In this document: piece after piece, positions 17,376-27,192 of the stretch
Numbering within the stretch: the first letter of the stretch is position 1
How the letters are laid out: every line of letters starts with the position of its first letter
Assembly (NCBI GenBank): GCA_964598765.1
Contig: CAZRCZ010000015.1
Coordinates: 1-64,000, forward strand
Direction: 5' to 3'
Length of the DNA: 64,000 nt
Origin: CAZRCZ01 sp964598765
Lineage (GTDB): Bacteria > Sumerlaeota > Sumerlaeia > MVZB01 > JAJFLK01
Made by a program: the position numbers and the translations under genes
Notes under the pieces: model-generated
Database searches by the model: none
What the model saw: the letters and a program-made list of their open reading frames with translations, nothing else
Told to the model about the DNA's origin: nothing

Positions 17376-18259
17376 TTGAAGTTCCGGCGTCCGAAAATCA
17401 ACATCGAAAGAAACAAAACGCCGGCGGGATAGAACAGGGCATAGACCACCGATTCCCACCAGATCCTGACGTGGTCGGAATAGAGCGCCTGCTCGACCGT
17501 GCGATGAAAGACACCCAAGTTCGGCGTAATCAGCGACGCCCAATAAGCCAGATAGTAAATGACCGGCAGACTTTGACCGGCCTTGGAGAACTTTTGATAA
17601 AGATTCTCGGCGAACAGAACGATGTCCTCGTTGAGCCGTCCGGCGATGAAGGTCAACACCGTGAATATCATGCTCAGGAAAGGAGTTGAAAAAGAGGAAA
17701 ACAGAATGGAAAAAGACGTGACGATGAGCAGTTCCAGAGCCGTCGCCGCGATGACCGGCATGACGTTGCGCGTGGCCGCGAATCCCTCCCACCAAACCAA
17801 ATTGACCAGCGCCTCGCCCGATGACGCCGCGATCGCCGAAACCGAATTTCGTCCCTCTTCCGTCGCGTGATGGTAGTGAAGGATAAAAAGAAAGAAGTAA
17901 GTCATGATGAGGACGTTCACGTAAACCGTGAGAAGAAGTCCGAAGAATTTGCCGAGCAAAAACTGCCAGCGCGCGATCGGTTTGGAGACGATGGTGTAAA
18001 TTGTCTTCCGTTCCAGCTCGTTGTAAACAAGACTCACGCCGATAAAGACGGAAATCGCCACCCCAAAGAGATTGATTGAAGTGAATCCAAGGTCCTTGAT
18101 GATCTTTTCGCGCCCCGTGTAAGTCAGCTCGCTCACGACTCCGGATAACCCGATCAGAATCAGCGCGAAGAAGAGAATGAGGTAAAGAATGCGGTTGCGA
18201 ACCGCCTCCTTGAACGTGTTGAGCGCGATTGCCCAGACGCTGAACAGTCCCCGATTCAT
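17372..18259 (-). CDS. ABC-2 type permease
   Basis: The 295-residue integral membrane protein has about six membrane segments and the ABC-2 coupling motif region 'VYNELERKTIYTIVSKPIAR' near residue 80. It is flanked by its ATPase (upstream, 4-bp overlap at 18256-18259) and the TPR-like partner (downstream, 4-bp overlap). The ORF continues upstream to 18445 inside the ATPase gene, but the start MNRGLFSVWAIALNTF fits the family. Substrate unknown. Confidence 0.9.
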   Translation of the reverse strand: MNRGLFSVWAIALNTFKEAVRNRILYLILFFALILIGLSGVVSELTYTGREKIIKDLGFTSINLFGVAISVFIGVSLVYNELERKTIYTIVSKPIARWQFLLGKFFGLLLTVYVNVLIMTYFFLFILHYHHATEEGRNSVSAIAASSGEALVNLVWWEGFAATRNVMPVIAATALELLIVTSFSILFSSFSTPFLSMIFTVLTFIAGRLNEDIVLFAENLYQKFSKAGQSLPVIYYLAYWASLITPNLGVFHRTVEQALYSDHVRIWWESVVYALFYPAGVLFLSMLIFGRRNFK

Positions 18260-19221
18260 GACGATTTCCCCGTGACCTCGCTGATGAAGTATTGCTCCAA
18301 CGTCTCCTTGCGCGGCGTGAGCGAAATCAGCCGCCCTCCCTTGGACAGCGTGGAGGCGATTAATTCCTGCGCAACGCCCTCCCGCTCCGCGATGGCCAAA
18401 AATTGCCCCTTGGAATGAAGGAGCTTTTTGAGTTTGGGACGCCATTCCTCCATTTGCCGCTCATCCGCGCCTTGCACGACGACCTCCCACTCGGTGACTT
18501 TTTCGGAGAGCAATTCCGAGAGATGGCCGATGGCCTTCAGACGCCCCTGATAGAGAATCGCCACGCGGTCGCAGATCAGCTCGGCGTCCTGAAGAATGTG
18601 GGATGAAAAGAAAACCGTCTTGCCGTGGTCGCGCAGACTGAGAATCAGATCGCGGACGTCCTTGCGTCCCAGCGGATCCAGACCGGATTGCGGCTCGTCG
18701 AGAAAAACCAGATCGGGGTCGTTGAGCAACGCCTGCGCCAATCCGATGCGTTGGTTCATTCCCTTGCTGTAGCCGCGCAGGGGAAGATTGGCGGCGTGGG
18801 CAAGTCCGACCAACGCGAGAAGCTCCTCGATTTTGTTTCGCCGCTTGGTTTTGGACATTCCGTAAAGCCGGCCGTAAAAATCCAAGAATTCCCAACCTCG
18901 CAGATAATCGTAAAAATAGGGATTTTCCGGCAGATAACCGATCCGCTCCTTGATCGAAACGTCGCCGAGCGGTTTGCCGAGAATCTTCGCCGTTCCGTAA
19001 GTGGCAAAGTGAATCCCCATCAGGATTTTAATCGTCGTCGTCTTGCCCGCGCCGTTGGGACCGAGCAGTCCGAAAATCTCTCCCTGCTCGACCTTCATGC
19101 TGAGGTCGCGGAGCGCTTCAGTCCTTCGATCCTTCAGCCGGATCTTGAGGCGCCCGTATTCAACGTCCACCACGTCGCGGACGTAAATCTTGCTCAGCTT
19201 TTCAATTTCAACGATGGCCAT
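18256..19221 (-). CDS. ABC transporter ATP-binding protein
   Basis: The 321-residue ATPase has Walker A GPNGAGKT (residues 54-61), signature YSKGMNQR (151-158), Walker B LVFLDE (171-176) and H-loop SSH (His208). A C-terminal regulatory-like region follows, with 'KVTEWEVVVQGADERQM'. It leads a three-gene minus-strand operon with the permease and the TPR-like protein. Length and C-terminal domain are normal for ABC-2 exporters. Promoter elements are not clear. Confidence 0.93.
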   Translation of the reverse strand: MAIVEIEKLSKIYVRDVVDVEYGRLKIRLKDRRTEALRDLSMKVEQGEIFGLLGPNGAGKTTTIKILMGIHFATYGTAKILGKPLGDVSIKERIGYLPENPYFYDYLRGWEFLDFYGRLYGMSKTKRRNKIEELLALVGLAHAANLPLRGYSKGMNQRIGLAQALLNDPDLVFLDEPQSGLDPLGRKDVRDLILSLRDHGKTVFFSSHILQDAELICDRVAILYQGRLKAIGHLSELLSEKVTEWEVVVQGADERQMEEWRPKLKKLLHSKGQFLAIAEREGVAQELIASTLSKGGRLISLTPRKETLEQYFISEVTGKSS

Positions 19222-19603
19222 GCAATCATTCGCTCGGATTTGCCGCCGGACTGGGGCTGGACTTTGCGATTCCGCGGCAAAGGGTTGCTATTGTAGGGGA
19301 ATTGGGGTTCAAGTTTCCAACAAAAAGGCGCCGGGATTGAATTTACCCGACGGGCGTGTGACATAAACCAAAGCATTCTCCGAGCGCGATTGTAAGGGAG
19401 CGCCCGATGCGTCATCGCTTTGCGGTCGGACATTAGCATACCCTCGCGGCTCGGCCGTATTTCAATTTCTGAAACTCGCTCTTCATTCGACCTCTCGCAA
19501 TTTACTGGTTTTTTTCCACGCCTTACCTTTGATATAATTCGCAGTGGGGAAGGGTGAGGGCGAAAACGGTTTGGGATGACCTTGATTCGTCGGAGGATGC
19601 CGG
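19222..19603. other. divergent intergenic region
   Basis: The 382-bp gap separates the divergent ABC operon and the histidine kinase gene. It contains a TATAAT at 19533-19538 in an AT-rich stretch that could serve the kinase, but with no convincing -35 box, and a GAGCGCGATTGTAAGGGAGCG segment of REP-like appearance near 19381. I see no supportable gene. Confidence 0.4.
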
Positions 19604-21253
19604 GTGAAAACCGCTGAGATCATTTCCGCGACACATTCGGAGCGGTCCGCAATCCAATCAGACCGATACCTACAGCTATTTGAAAAGTTGAGCCCGCTGA
19701 TCAGCGCGCGGGCGACCGGGGACATCGCAGGGGCCGCCTGCGACCTGATCGCCGAATTGCTGGACGTAGAGGCTTGCTCCATCCTTCTTTCCGATCCGGC
19801 GCGGAACGGATTTGCGCTCCGGGGAGCGACGCATATTCCGCTCACGGAATGGGACTCGGTGGTTGTTCCCTACGACAAGGGCATTTGCGGTCGCGTCCAC
19901 ACCACGGGCAAGCCTTTGCTCTTGCGAAAGGCTTCCGATTTCGCGGCGTTCGGAATCGTCCCCAAAACCCGTTACGGACGCCCTTCCTGCGTCGTCGCGC
20001 CGCTGAAGTTTCGCGGAGGCGTCGTGGTCGGCGTGATTAACGTCGCCTCGCCGCGCAAGAGCCGTCCGTTCAATAACCGCGACGTGGAATTGCTGATGGC
20101 GGCGGCGCACCTGATCGCGGGAGGATTGGAAAATTCCCACCTCTTTCAGGAGACGCTCCAGATGTTCCAACGGCTGGAAGATATTCTGGACAGCATCAAC
20201 GTCGCCATTGTCGCTCTGGATAACGACTTCAAAGTGGTCCAGCACAATCACCGTTTCGGCGAATTGACCGGTAAGACTCCGGTCGAATTGCAGTCCGGCG
20301 ATCTTCGGACCATTCTGGGAACCCCTCTTTTCAGTGTTTGCAGTCGCTTGATCCGGGACGTGACGCAGTCGGAGGGACTTCGGCAAGAGCGCTTTCAAGG
20401 GGAATTGGCCGGAAAACCGATGACGCTCGAGATCACTATTTCCAAGGTGCAGAGTTCGGGCACGCCTCCGGGCGCGTTTCTTCTGATGTTGGAGGACATC
20501 ATCGAGGAGGAAGAGGTTCGCCGACTGCGCGAGGCTGATTCGCTCAAGCGCTCGTTCCTCCGCATTGTCTCGCATGAGCTTCGCACGCCGCTCACCGTGA
20601 TTCAGGGAGCGCTCCCCTTATTGCAAACTTGTTGCGAATCCCCCAACGGTTCCCTTGCCGAAAGATTGGTCCAAATCGAACGCCTTCTTCGACCTAACGT
20701 TCAGCGATTGACCGGCGTCGTCAATTCGGTCTTGGACGTGGTGGACATTGAAAACGGGAAGCTGGAATTGACCATCCGTCCGCTGGATTTGAACAAGCTT
20801 CTGCACGAGCGGATCACCGGAGCGCAAGAGTCGGCGCAAACCAAGCGGTTGATTTGGAAGATCGAACTGGACCCGACGCTCCCCTTGATCGCCGGCGACA
20901 TGCAACGCCTGCGCCAGGTGTTTTATGAGTTGATCGACAACGCGATCAAATTCTCCGATAGAGACGGCGCGATCCATGTCCGAAGCAACGCGGAAGGGGG
21001 CATGGCGGTTATCCGAATATCCAATTTCGGAGATCCGATTGTTCCGCAAATGCGGGAACAGGTTTTCGAGAAGTTTTATCAATTGGACCGCAATCTGAAT
21101 CGCCGTTGCGGCGGTTGCGGATTGGGGCTGTTCCTCACGCGCAACATTGTCCGTCTTCACGGCGGAGGCGTTCAGATCGAGGATGGCGGCGAAGGGGAAA
21201 CGGTATTCGTGGTCAAGCTTCCCTTGAAGCAACCCGCAGGGGCGGAGTCCTGA
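19604..21253 (+). CDS. cytoplasmic GAF-PAS sensor histidine kinase
   Basis: The 549-residue kinase has no membrane segment. A GAF domain spans roughly residues 25-180 (DKGICGRVHTTGKPLLL), a PAS-like domain 190-305, the dimerisation/H-box VSHELRTPL (His324), and the ATPase domain has the N-box ELIDNAIKFS and a G-box CGLGLFLT. The start is GTG with GGAGG about 8 nt upstream. No response regulator gene is adjacent, so the partner is elsewhere. GAF domains sense small ligands, redox or light; the signal is unknown. Confidence 0.92.
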   Translation: MKTAEIISATHSERSAIQSDRYLQLFEKLSPLISARATGDIAGAACDLIAELLDVEACSILLSDPARNGFALRGATHIPLTEWDSVVVPYDKGICGRVHTTGKPLLLRKASDFAAFGIVPKTRYGRPSCVVAPLKFRGGVVVGVINVASPRKSRPFNNRDVELLMAAAHLIAGGLENSHLFQETLQMFQRLEDILDSINVAIVALDNDFKVVQHNHRFGELTGKTPVELQSGDLRTILGTPLFSVCSRLIRDVTQSEGLRQERFQGELAGKPMTLEITISKVQSSGTPPGAFLLMLEDIIEEEEVRRLREADSLKRSFLRIVSHELRTPLTVIQGALPLLQTCCESPNGSLAERLVQIERLLRPNVQRLTGVVNSVLDVVDIENGKLELTIRPLDLNKLLHERITGAQESAQTKRLIWKIELDPTLPLIAGDMQRLRQVFYELIDNAIKFSDRDGAIHVRSNAEGGMAVIRISNFGDPIVPQMREQVFEKFYQLDRNLNRRCGGCGLGLFLTRNIVRLHGGGVQIEDGGEGETVFVVKLPLKQPAGAES

Positions 21254-21292
21254 GAGCCGAGGTTGTTTCCGAATTTCCCGCCGGCCGATTTT

Positions 21293-21733
21293 CTATCCCG
21301 CTGGTTCGTTCTTGCCGGCCCGAGTCGCAGGCTCGGACTTGATTTTGGTCACACCGTCCACTCTTTCCTCCAGCGCGCCGACTTGCTTTCGCAGGTCCTC
21401 GACCATGTGGATCAAGACGTCATTGGCGCGTCGGAAATTGTAAATGCGAATCAGGATGATTTGGAGACAAAGCACCGTGGTGAGAATCATCAAGCCGAGC
21501 CAGAAGAGCATCCACTTATTGATCGGCTCGTTGCGCAGTTCGGAGTATTGAAAGAGCGAGGCGAGCAACCCGAGCGCGGAGGCAAAGAGGATGACGACCA
21601 GCGTCGGCTCCCACCATCGGGGCGCGAGCGCCTCGCGCAGTTGATACAAACGCCGAATGTCGCCGAGGCGAATGCGAACGTCCACCTCGCGCAATAGCTG
21701 ATCCTTGTCGCGGGGAAATGATTCGTCGCGCAT
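21293..21733 (-). CDS. two-TM membrane protein with C-terminal coiled coil
   Basis: The 146-residue protein starts MRDESFPRDKDQLLREV. It has a charged N-terminal helix, two hydrophobic segments (LVVILFASALGLLASLF and WMLFWLGLMILTTVLCL) and a C-terminal heptad-like helix (DVLIHMVEDLRKQVGALEERV). It lies just after the type II secretion operon on the same strand. A GAGGA ribosome site 8 nt upstream of 21733 supports that start; longer frames overlap gspF. I do not recognise a family; an inner-membrane accessory of the secretion system is possible but unproved. Confidence 0.7.
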   Translation of the reverse strand: MRDESFPRDKDQLLREVDVRIRLGDIRRLYQLREALAPRWWEPTLVVILFASALGLLASLFQYSELRNEPINKWMLFWLGLMILTTVLCLQIILIRIYNFRRANDVLIHMVEDLRKQVGALEERVDGVTKIKSEPATRAGKNEPAG

Positions 21734-21809
21734 GGAAGGAATCCTCAAGAATCGCCGTCGGCGATCACACAGCCGGGGGCGGCTGGGCCACATTTTCCCG
21801 CCGGCGTCG

Positions 21810-23036
21810 TCATTCCACCAAATGCGCCAGTTGGAAGTAGGGAAGCAAAACCGCCAGCGCGATGAAAATAACGATGCCGCCAAGAAACACGATGAGCAGG
21901 GGTTCAATGATGCTGGCCAGTCCGCGCAAGGTGGAATCCACGTCGGCGTCGTAGATGTCGGCGATCTTCGCCAGCATCCGGTCCAACGTTCCGGTTTCCT
22001 CGCCGATGCCGATCATGTCCACGACGAGGGGAGGAAAAATCCGCGCCCGCGCCAGCGGACGGGCCATTTTTTCGCCCTTCTCGACGTGATTGTGAATCTT
22101 GTGGAGCGCCTCGCCGATCAAGACGTTCTCATTGGTGTCGGCGGAAATGGCGAGGCTTTCGACCAACGGAACTCCCGCCGAGAGCAAACCGCCGAGCGTC
22201 CGGCTGAACCGCGCCACGGCGATTTTGGAGGCGATTCGTCCCAGCGCCGGGATATTCAGCGAAAGGAGCGAAAGCATTCGTCGTCCCTGCGGCGTCCGTA
22301 CATACCAAGCGCTTCCGGCGATGACGGCGACAAGGAGCGGAAGCCAAACCCAAATTTTTCCGGAGAGGAATCCGCTCACGGCAATGATGAGCCGCGTGGG
22401 AGCCGGAAGCTCAATGCCCGCGGAACAGTAAACTTCGGTGAAGACTGGAACTGCCTTCGTCAAAATCAAAACGATCACAAGAAAAGCGACAAGCAATGCC
22501 GTGGCGGGATACATGCAGGAGGAAACGACCTTGCGGTTGATTTCCGCCTTGGATTCCATGATTTGAGCCAGACGGACAAGTGAGTCCTCCAAGATACCGC
22601 CTGATTCGCCGACGCGGACGATGTTGCAAACCAGCGGCGAAAAGATCGCGCGGTTTTCCTCCAACGCTTGGGAGAAGGACTGTCCTTCCTCAACTCGGCG
22701 CGCGGTGTCGCTGATTGCGCGCGCCATTTTGGCGTGGGGCGTTCTTTTGGCCAGCATCTTCAACGCTTTGAGCAAAGGAATCCCGACTTCGATCAAGGTG
22801 GCCAATTGACGGCAGAAAACCGCGCGATCCAAGTTGGAGGGTCCGAACAGATGGAATTCCTGCATCAGCAACGGAGCATTTTCCGCAGGGAGAGACGCGC
22901 CGATTTCAAACGGCTTGACCGCATGGAGAGGCGGAACCGGAGGTTCGCCGTTGTTGCCGTCGGCGTGTCCCCGCGCGTCGCGGGTTTCCTCCGCGACGAC
23001 GGTCGCTTTGGGTTTGCGGGTTCGTGTTTTAGCCAT
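21810..23036 (-). CDS. type II secretion / type IV pilus inner membrane protein GspF/PilC
   Basis: The 408-residue protein has the two T2SSF domains expected. Each begins with a 'FCRQLATLIEVGIPLLKALKML'-like motif (the second 'FSRTLGGLLSAGVPLVESLAIS'), separated by membrane segments (CMYPATALLVAFLVIVLIL) and ending in a last hydrophobic helix. An Ala/Pro-rich ~60-residue head precedes domain one. A strong AGGAGG site lies 8 nt upstream. It follows gspE in a minus-strand operon and should form the inner-membrane platform of the assembly machine. Confidence 0.93.
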   Translation of the reverse strand: MAKTRTRKPKATVVAEETRDARGHADGNNGEPPVPPLHAVKPFEIGASLPAENAPLLMQEFHLFGPSNLDRAVFCRQLATLIEVGIPLLKALKMLAKRTPHAKMARAISDTARRVEEGQSFSQALEENRAIFSPLVCNIVRVGESGGILEDSLVRLAQIMESKAEINRKVVSSCMYPATALLVAFLVIVLILTKAVPVFTEVYCSAGIELPAPTRLIIAVSGFLSGKIWVWLPLLVAVIAGSAWYVRTPQGRRMLSLLSLNIPALGRIASKIAVARFSRTLGGLLSAGVPLVESLAISADTNENVLIGEALHKIHNHVEKGEKMARPLARARIFPPLVVDMIGIGEETGTLDRMLAKIADIYDADVDSTLRGLASIIEPLLIVFLGGIVIFIALAVLLPYFQLAHLVE

Positions 23037-23050
23037 GAAAGAGCCTCCTG

Positions 23051-25354
23051 TCAGTCGTTCAACATCACTTTCTCAATCAATTCCTCGGGTGAGGTAAGTC
23101 CGGCGCGAACTTTTTCAAGACCGGCCTCGCGGATGGAAATGCGTCCATCCTCGTCGGCCATTTGCAAAAGACGCGACGGAGATTCGTTGGCGAGCACGGC
23201 GCGCTGGAGATTTTCGGTCATTTCTATCACCTCGAAAATTCCGATCCGACCCTTGTATCCCGCGCCCAAACATTCCGGGCATCCGACGGCCCGATGCCAC
23301 CGGAGCTTGCCCCCGTTTTTGACGCCAAGTTGCTCCGCCATCGCCTTGGAAACGGGGGCAAGTCTTTTGCATTTCGGACAAAGTTTGCGGACGAGACGCT
23401 GGGAAATTACCCCGGCGATTCCGGAACCGATCATATAGGGACTCGCGCCCAAATTGGCAAGGGCTTGGAACGCTCCCATCGCGGTATTGGTGTGAAGCGT
23501 CGAAAAAACTAAGTGGCCTGTGACGGCGGCGCGGACGGCGGTGAGCGCCGTGTCCGGGTCGCGGATTTCGCCGACCATGATAATGTCGGGGTCTTGGCGC
23601 AAAATCGCCCGAAGCCCCTCGGAGAAGGTCAGTCCGATGTTCGGTTCGACCTGAACTTGATTGATCCCTTCCAATTGATACTCAATGGGGTCTTCAATGG
23701 TGACGAGGTGGCGGCGTTCGTCGTTCAGTTCGTTGAGCGCGGCGTAGAGTGTGGAAGTTTTTCCGCTCCCCGTCGGGCCGGTAACGAGGATGATTCCATA
23801 CGGTTTTCCGATCAAACGGTGGGCGATCTTCAATTGCCTTGGGTCCATTCCGATTTCGGTCATCCCGTTCATCAACCGCGCGGAGTCCAGAATCCGAATC
23901 GCCGTTTTTTCCCCGTAGGCCGAAGGAAGCGTGGCCACGCGAAAATCGAAATGGCGTTGCGCAATGTTGAGAGCGATGTGCCCGTCCTGCGGACGCCGCC
24001 GCTCCGTCACGTCCATGTTGGCCAGAACTTTGATGCGAGAAACAACCGGACCGACGAGATTAGGAGGAATGTTCAGGATTTTGGTCAACATTCCGTCGAG
24101 GCGAAATCGGACGGTCATTTGTTTATGCCGTGGTTCCAGATGAATGTCCGTGGCCTGCAGTTCAATGGCCCGCTCCAGCAGAGAGCTGACCAATTGGACC
24201 GCCGAGGGAGTGTCGGTAGGAGCGGGAGGAACCTTGGATTTGGGAATAATTTCCGCGTTCGCTTCCCTTGGAGTTGGCGAGGAAGGTTGATTTTGGAGAA
24301 CCGATTTGTCGGCTACCTTATTGCGCGGCGATTTCGCTGAAGCTCGTTCTGAGGCGACTTTGGGAACAGCCGCCATGCCTGCTCCGTTGCCTTGGGAAAT
24401 CGCCGAATCATCGGGGAAAGCAAAATCCTGAATCAGATCCACCAAAGTTCCGGAAGGGCAGAAGTAGGGACGCATCCATTTTCCGGTGATCCAACGCACG
24501 AGGACGGCCAGTCCCAAGTCCAACGGGTCGGCCACGGCGACGCCGATTTGATGGGTGTCTTGAAACAGCGGCAGGAACATTCCTCGGCGGAAGAACTCTT
24601 TGGGAAAAAGTTCGATGACCGAGGGATCCCGCGAGACACGATCCGGCGCGACCTCTTGGAGATTCAATCCTGCCTCGATTTTTCCGATTAATTCCTTGGA
24701 GGAGAGTTTGATGATCCGGCGGGCTTGCGTGAGAATTTCCCCCAAGCTCTCCTTCAACGTCCCTTCGCTTCCGTCCATTTTCTTCAGCCACGTTGCGAAG
24801 GCTTCGGGGTCCACCAAGCCGTTATATTCCAGAACCGACATCGCCAAAAACAACGCGCTGAGGGAAACGAGGGGGTTGCGCGGAAGCGAAAGAAACCGCT
24901 GGAGATTCTCCGAATCGAGCAAACTGTTCCGAATGAACCATCGTCCCGGTTCTTCCTTGAGGTGGCGCGCCTGCTTCATTCCTTCCCTCAAGGTTTTAAC
25001 CTCCGGCGCGCCGGCCTCGTCCAAAGCCGCGATCAAACGATCCAAGGCGCGGGGATGGCGAGTCACGATTTCGGCCAGATCGTCGGATTGAAGGTCGGCG
25101 GTTCGCGCGAGTTGACCGCCAAGGGAATGATTGTTGTTCCACAATTTGAACGGATTGATCTCCGCCTTGAAGAAAAGATCGCGGAATGTCCCCAGCGAAA
25201 AGGCTTCCTGATTCAGAACCTCGACGATCGGCTTGTATTTTCGGGATCGCGTTTGAAAGGCCTTGAGGTCGTCCTGTCGGATCAATCCGGCGCTGGCGAA
25301 CAAATAAGCCAGACGCGGGGCGAGTTCGGGAGAAGCGGCGGTGGAAGTTGTCAT
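23051..25354 (-). CDS. type II secretion / type IV pilus assembly ATPase GspE/PilB
   Basis: The 767-residue hexameric ATPase powers pseudopilus assembly. An unusually long N-terminal region (~350 residues, MshEN-like 'PLFQDTHQIGVAVADPLDL' near residue 270) and a Pro/Ala-rich linker precede the motor. The motor shows Walker A GPTGSGKT (about residue 525), an Asp box, Walker B IIMVGEIRD and the zinc tetracysteine C-x2-C...C-x2-C (CPKCKR...CPECLG). The start at 25354 has GGAG 9 nt upstream; the ORF extends to 25405 without a site. GspF follows; pseudopilin genes precede. Confidence 0.94.
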   Translation of the reverse strand: MTTSTAASPELAPRLAYLFASAGLIRQDDLKAFQTRSRKYKPIVEVLNQEAFSLGTFRDLFFKAEINPFKLWNNNHSLGGQLARTADLQSDDLAEIVTRHPRALDRLIAALDEAGAPEVKTLREGMKQARHLKEEPGRWFIRNSLLDSENLQRFLSLPRNPLVSLSALFLAMSVLEYNGLVDPEAFATWLKKMDGSEGTLKESLGEILTQARRIIKLSSKELIGKIEAGLNLQEVAPDRVSRDPSVIELFPKEFFRRGMFLPLFQDTHQIGVAVADPLDLGLAVLVRWITGKWMRPYFCPSGTLVDLIQDFAFPDDSAISQGNGAGMAAVPKVASERASAKSPRNKVADKSVLQNQPSSPTPREANAEIIPKSKVPPAPTDTPSAVQLVSSLLERAIELQATDIHLEPRHKQMTVRFRLDGMLTKILNIPPNLVGPVVSRIKVLANMDVTERRRPQDGHIALNIAQRHFDFRVATLPSAYGEKTAIRILDSARLMNGMTEIGMDPRQLKIAHRLIGKPYGIILVTGPTGSGKTSTLYAALNELNDERRHLVTIEDPIEYQLEGINQVQVEPNIGLTFSEGLRAILRQDPDIIMVGEIRDPDTALTAVRAAVTGHLVFSTLHTNTAMGAFQALANLGASPYMIGSGIAGVISQRLVRKLCPKCKRLAPVSKAMAEQLGVKNGGKLRWHRAVGCPECLGAGYKGRIGIFEVIEMTENLQRAVLANESPSRLLQMADEDGRISIREAGLEKVRAGLTSPEELIEKVMLND

Positions 25355-25408
25355 GATTTTTTTCTCCAATCCGAATTCGCGCGTCGGCTTGAAAAGCCGA
25401 TCCACGAC

Positions 25409-25894
25409 TTACCGGACATGGATTGCCCCCTTTCGGCGTCCTGTTCCATTCATCAGGAAGCGGTCTTTGCCGTTGATGCGTCCCTCCAATGTTTCAGCCT
25501 TCTCCATCGCATCCCAGTTGAGCGTCAGAAGCGCGTCGCCGTCGCGATGGGAAATGCCAGGCAATTCGGCGTAGATCGAATCTTGGGGTTGAAGCAGGCG
25601 GAGCGCGAGGGAATTCCGGGACTCTTGATCCACCGGTTGATCCTCGTAGCTCCGGATGCCCGCCTCAAGTTTGCGTTGCGCCTTGGCCAAAAGGTCTTCC
25701 ATCCGTTGCGTTTTTGTCGCCTTTTGTCCGCTCAAATGAAATTGCCGTTGGCTCATCAGCACCGCGCCTTGCGCGGCAATGAGGAAAGTCAAGAGAAGCG
25801 CCATCACGCTCAAGGCTAAGACAAGCGCGAAACCGGATCGCGCCCGCGTTCCGCGATAGCGCATGGCAGGAGGGAATGGAGCGGCAAGGCTCAT
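25409..25894 (-). CDS. minor pseudopilin, GspK/PilX-like
   Basis: The 161-residue protein has a pilin-like N-terminus: basic leader ending in Gly21, then FALVLALSVMALLLTFLIA. The +5 Glu typical of pilins is absent (Leu instead), as in GspK. It is much shorter than canonical GspK, so it may be a reduced minor pilin. Overlaps the upstream GspJ-like gene by 4 bp (25891-25894). Likely caps or primes the pseudopilus together with the GspI- and GspJ-like proteins. Confidence 0.65.
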   Translation of the reverse strand: MSLAAPFPPAMRYRGTRARSGFALVLALSVMALLLTFLIAAQGAVLMSQRQFHLSGQKATKTQRMEDLLAKAQRKLEAGIRSYEDQPVDQESRNSLALRLLQPQDSIYAELPGISHRDGDALLTLNWDAMEKAETLEGRINGKDRFLMNGTGRRKGAIHVR

Positions 25895-26622
25895 GGTTGC
25901 GGCTTTGGCTCCGGTCCGACTGTGGATTTCGGGCTAGCGAGCGATTTGGCGCTTGAAGGAAGCCAACCGGGAATGAGCGCGGTTCTCAAAACGACGGGAT
26001 GTTCCGGCTCGCGCGAAAGTCCGATGCGGATCGTGACCTCAACCAGGGCCGGCCACTCTCCCGGTTTTAACTCCGCGACGTAGGGAACCGGCTCACCGGG
26101 CTTGGCTTGACGCGCATAACGGAAGGAAACGGTCGGGCTAAGCCCCTCGGGTCCATTGATTTGCGGCGAGGTTCCAAAAAGCAATCGCTCCGATCCCTTG
26201 TTTTGATCCTCGTTGCCCGCGGGAGCGAGGAGAATCGCTTTCTGAATCACGTCTCCTTTTTCCCCTTCTTCGCCGACGGGTTCGAACGAAACGAGGAACA
26301 AGCCTTCGGCGGACTTTCCGAGGTGGGCGGGAAAAGTCGCGCGGTCTTCCATAAATGCGACCGCCACGGCGGGATTGTCCAAGTTCTCAGGAGGGATCGC
26401 CTCGCGCAGAAGGGAGCTGATTTCGTCCATGACGCGCGCGCCCAAGTCGGCGGCGTTCTGGTGTTGGGTCATCTTGAGCGAGGCGGTTTGCGTTTGTTCG
26501 AAGACGCCCAGCGCCAATCCTCCCACGACTACGAGTCCGCCGATCGCGGTCAATATCTCGACGAGCGTCATCCCGCGCGACGGACGGAAGAAGATTTTAT
26601 GGGTTCGAGACGGCCGACTCAT
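25891..26622 (-). CDS. minor pseudopilin, GspJ/PilW-like
   Basis: The 243-residue protein carries a type III signal, RPSRG|MTLVEILTAIGG, with cleavage after Gly17 and the conserved Glu at +5. A hydrophobic helix and a beta-rich C-terminal part follow, ending in a Pro-rich tail. Position between GspI- and GspK-like genes, with 4-bp overlaps on both sides, supports the GspJ role. Substrate contacts are unknown. Confidence 0.75.
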   Translation of the reverse strand: MSRPSRTHKIFFRPSRGMTLVEILTAIGGLVVVGGLALGVFEQTQTASLKMTQHQNAADLGARVMDEISSLLREAIPPENLDNPAVAVAFMEDRATFPAHLGKSAEGLFLVSFEPVGEEGEKGDVIQKAILLAPAGNEDQNKGSERLLFGTSPQINGPEGLSPTVSFRYARQAKPGEPVPYVAELKPGEWPALVEVTIRIGLSREPEHPVVLRTALIPGWLPSSAKSLASPKSTVGPEPKPQP

Positions 26623-27077
26623 GGCGCGCGAACCCCCTTCACGGTCAGGAATTGACCTTTGGGAAAATGACGACCGACCGGGTCGTCCGGGTTTCGCCCA
26701 ACCGTGACGGTGATTTCAAGCGAGTTATCGGTTCGCGCCGACACTTCCGTTTTGACGTGGAATTCAGGTTGACCTTCGAGAACGATGAATTCATCCGCCG
26801 GTTTCCATGCCTTCAAATCGGCGTGGGAGCACACGCGAAGCTCCTCCAGTTTTTGCTGGGCGAGAAGTCGGGCCTGCGCCATGAGAAATCTCTGCCGCCC
26901 CATTTCCCGGACTTGGACGAACTGATCGAAAATCCCATAGACGCCCAGAACCAAGACGCCGATGGCGACGACCAATTCGACGATGGAAAAGCCGTGAGTG
27001 TGCCTGCGTTTCTTCAAACCAACGCCTCGTCTCCCGAATGTCGAGTCGCCCAACTCGAATTTACGTTCGGACATCAT
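26619..27077 (-). CDS. minor pseudopilin, GspI/PilV-like
   Basis: The 152-residue protein has a prepilin signal, HTHG|FSIVELVVAIGVL, with cleavage after Gly29 and Glu at +5. Heptad-like sequence follows (MGRQRFLMAQARLLAQQKLEEL in part), as is usual in GspI. First gene of the minus-strand operon GspI-J-K-E-F. Two adjacent start codons (27077, 27074) are possible. The operon lacks GspG, GspD and GspL/M in this window. Confidence 0.75.
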   Translation of the reverse strand: MMSERKFELGDSTFGRRGVGLKKRRHTHGFSIVELVVAIGVLVLGVYGIFDQFVQVREMGRQRFLMAQARLLAQQKLEELRVCSHADLKAWKPADEFIVLEGQPEFHVKTEVSARTDNSLEITVTVGRNPDDPVGRHFPKGQFLTVKGVRAP

Positions 27078-27192
27078 GCCTCAACCCCATCGGCAAATCA
27101 ATGGCGGCAAATCAATTTCGGTAATGCCGAAAGCAATTTCCAATTTGCCGCGAATCGGATACCATTCAAGCATCCCTTCCGGAGTCCGACGA

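Noticed and set aside
24725..25819. A 364-codon plus-strand frame opposite gspE
   Set aside because: Antisense shadow of the GspE head and the pseudopilin gene.
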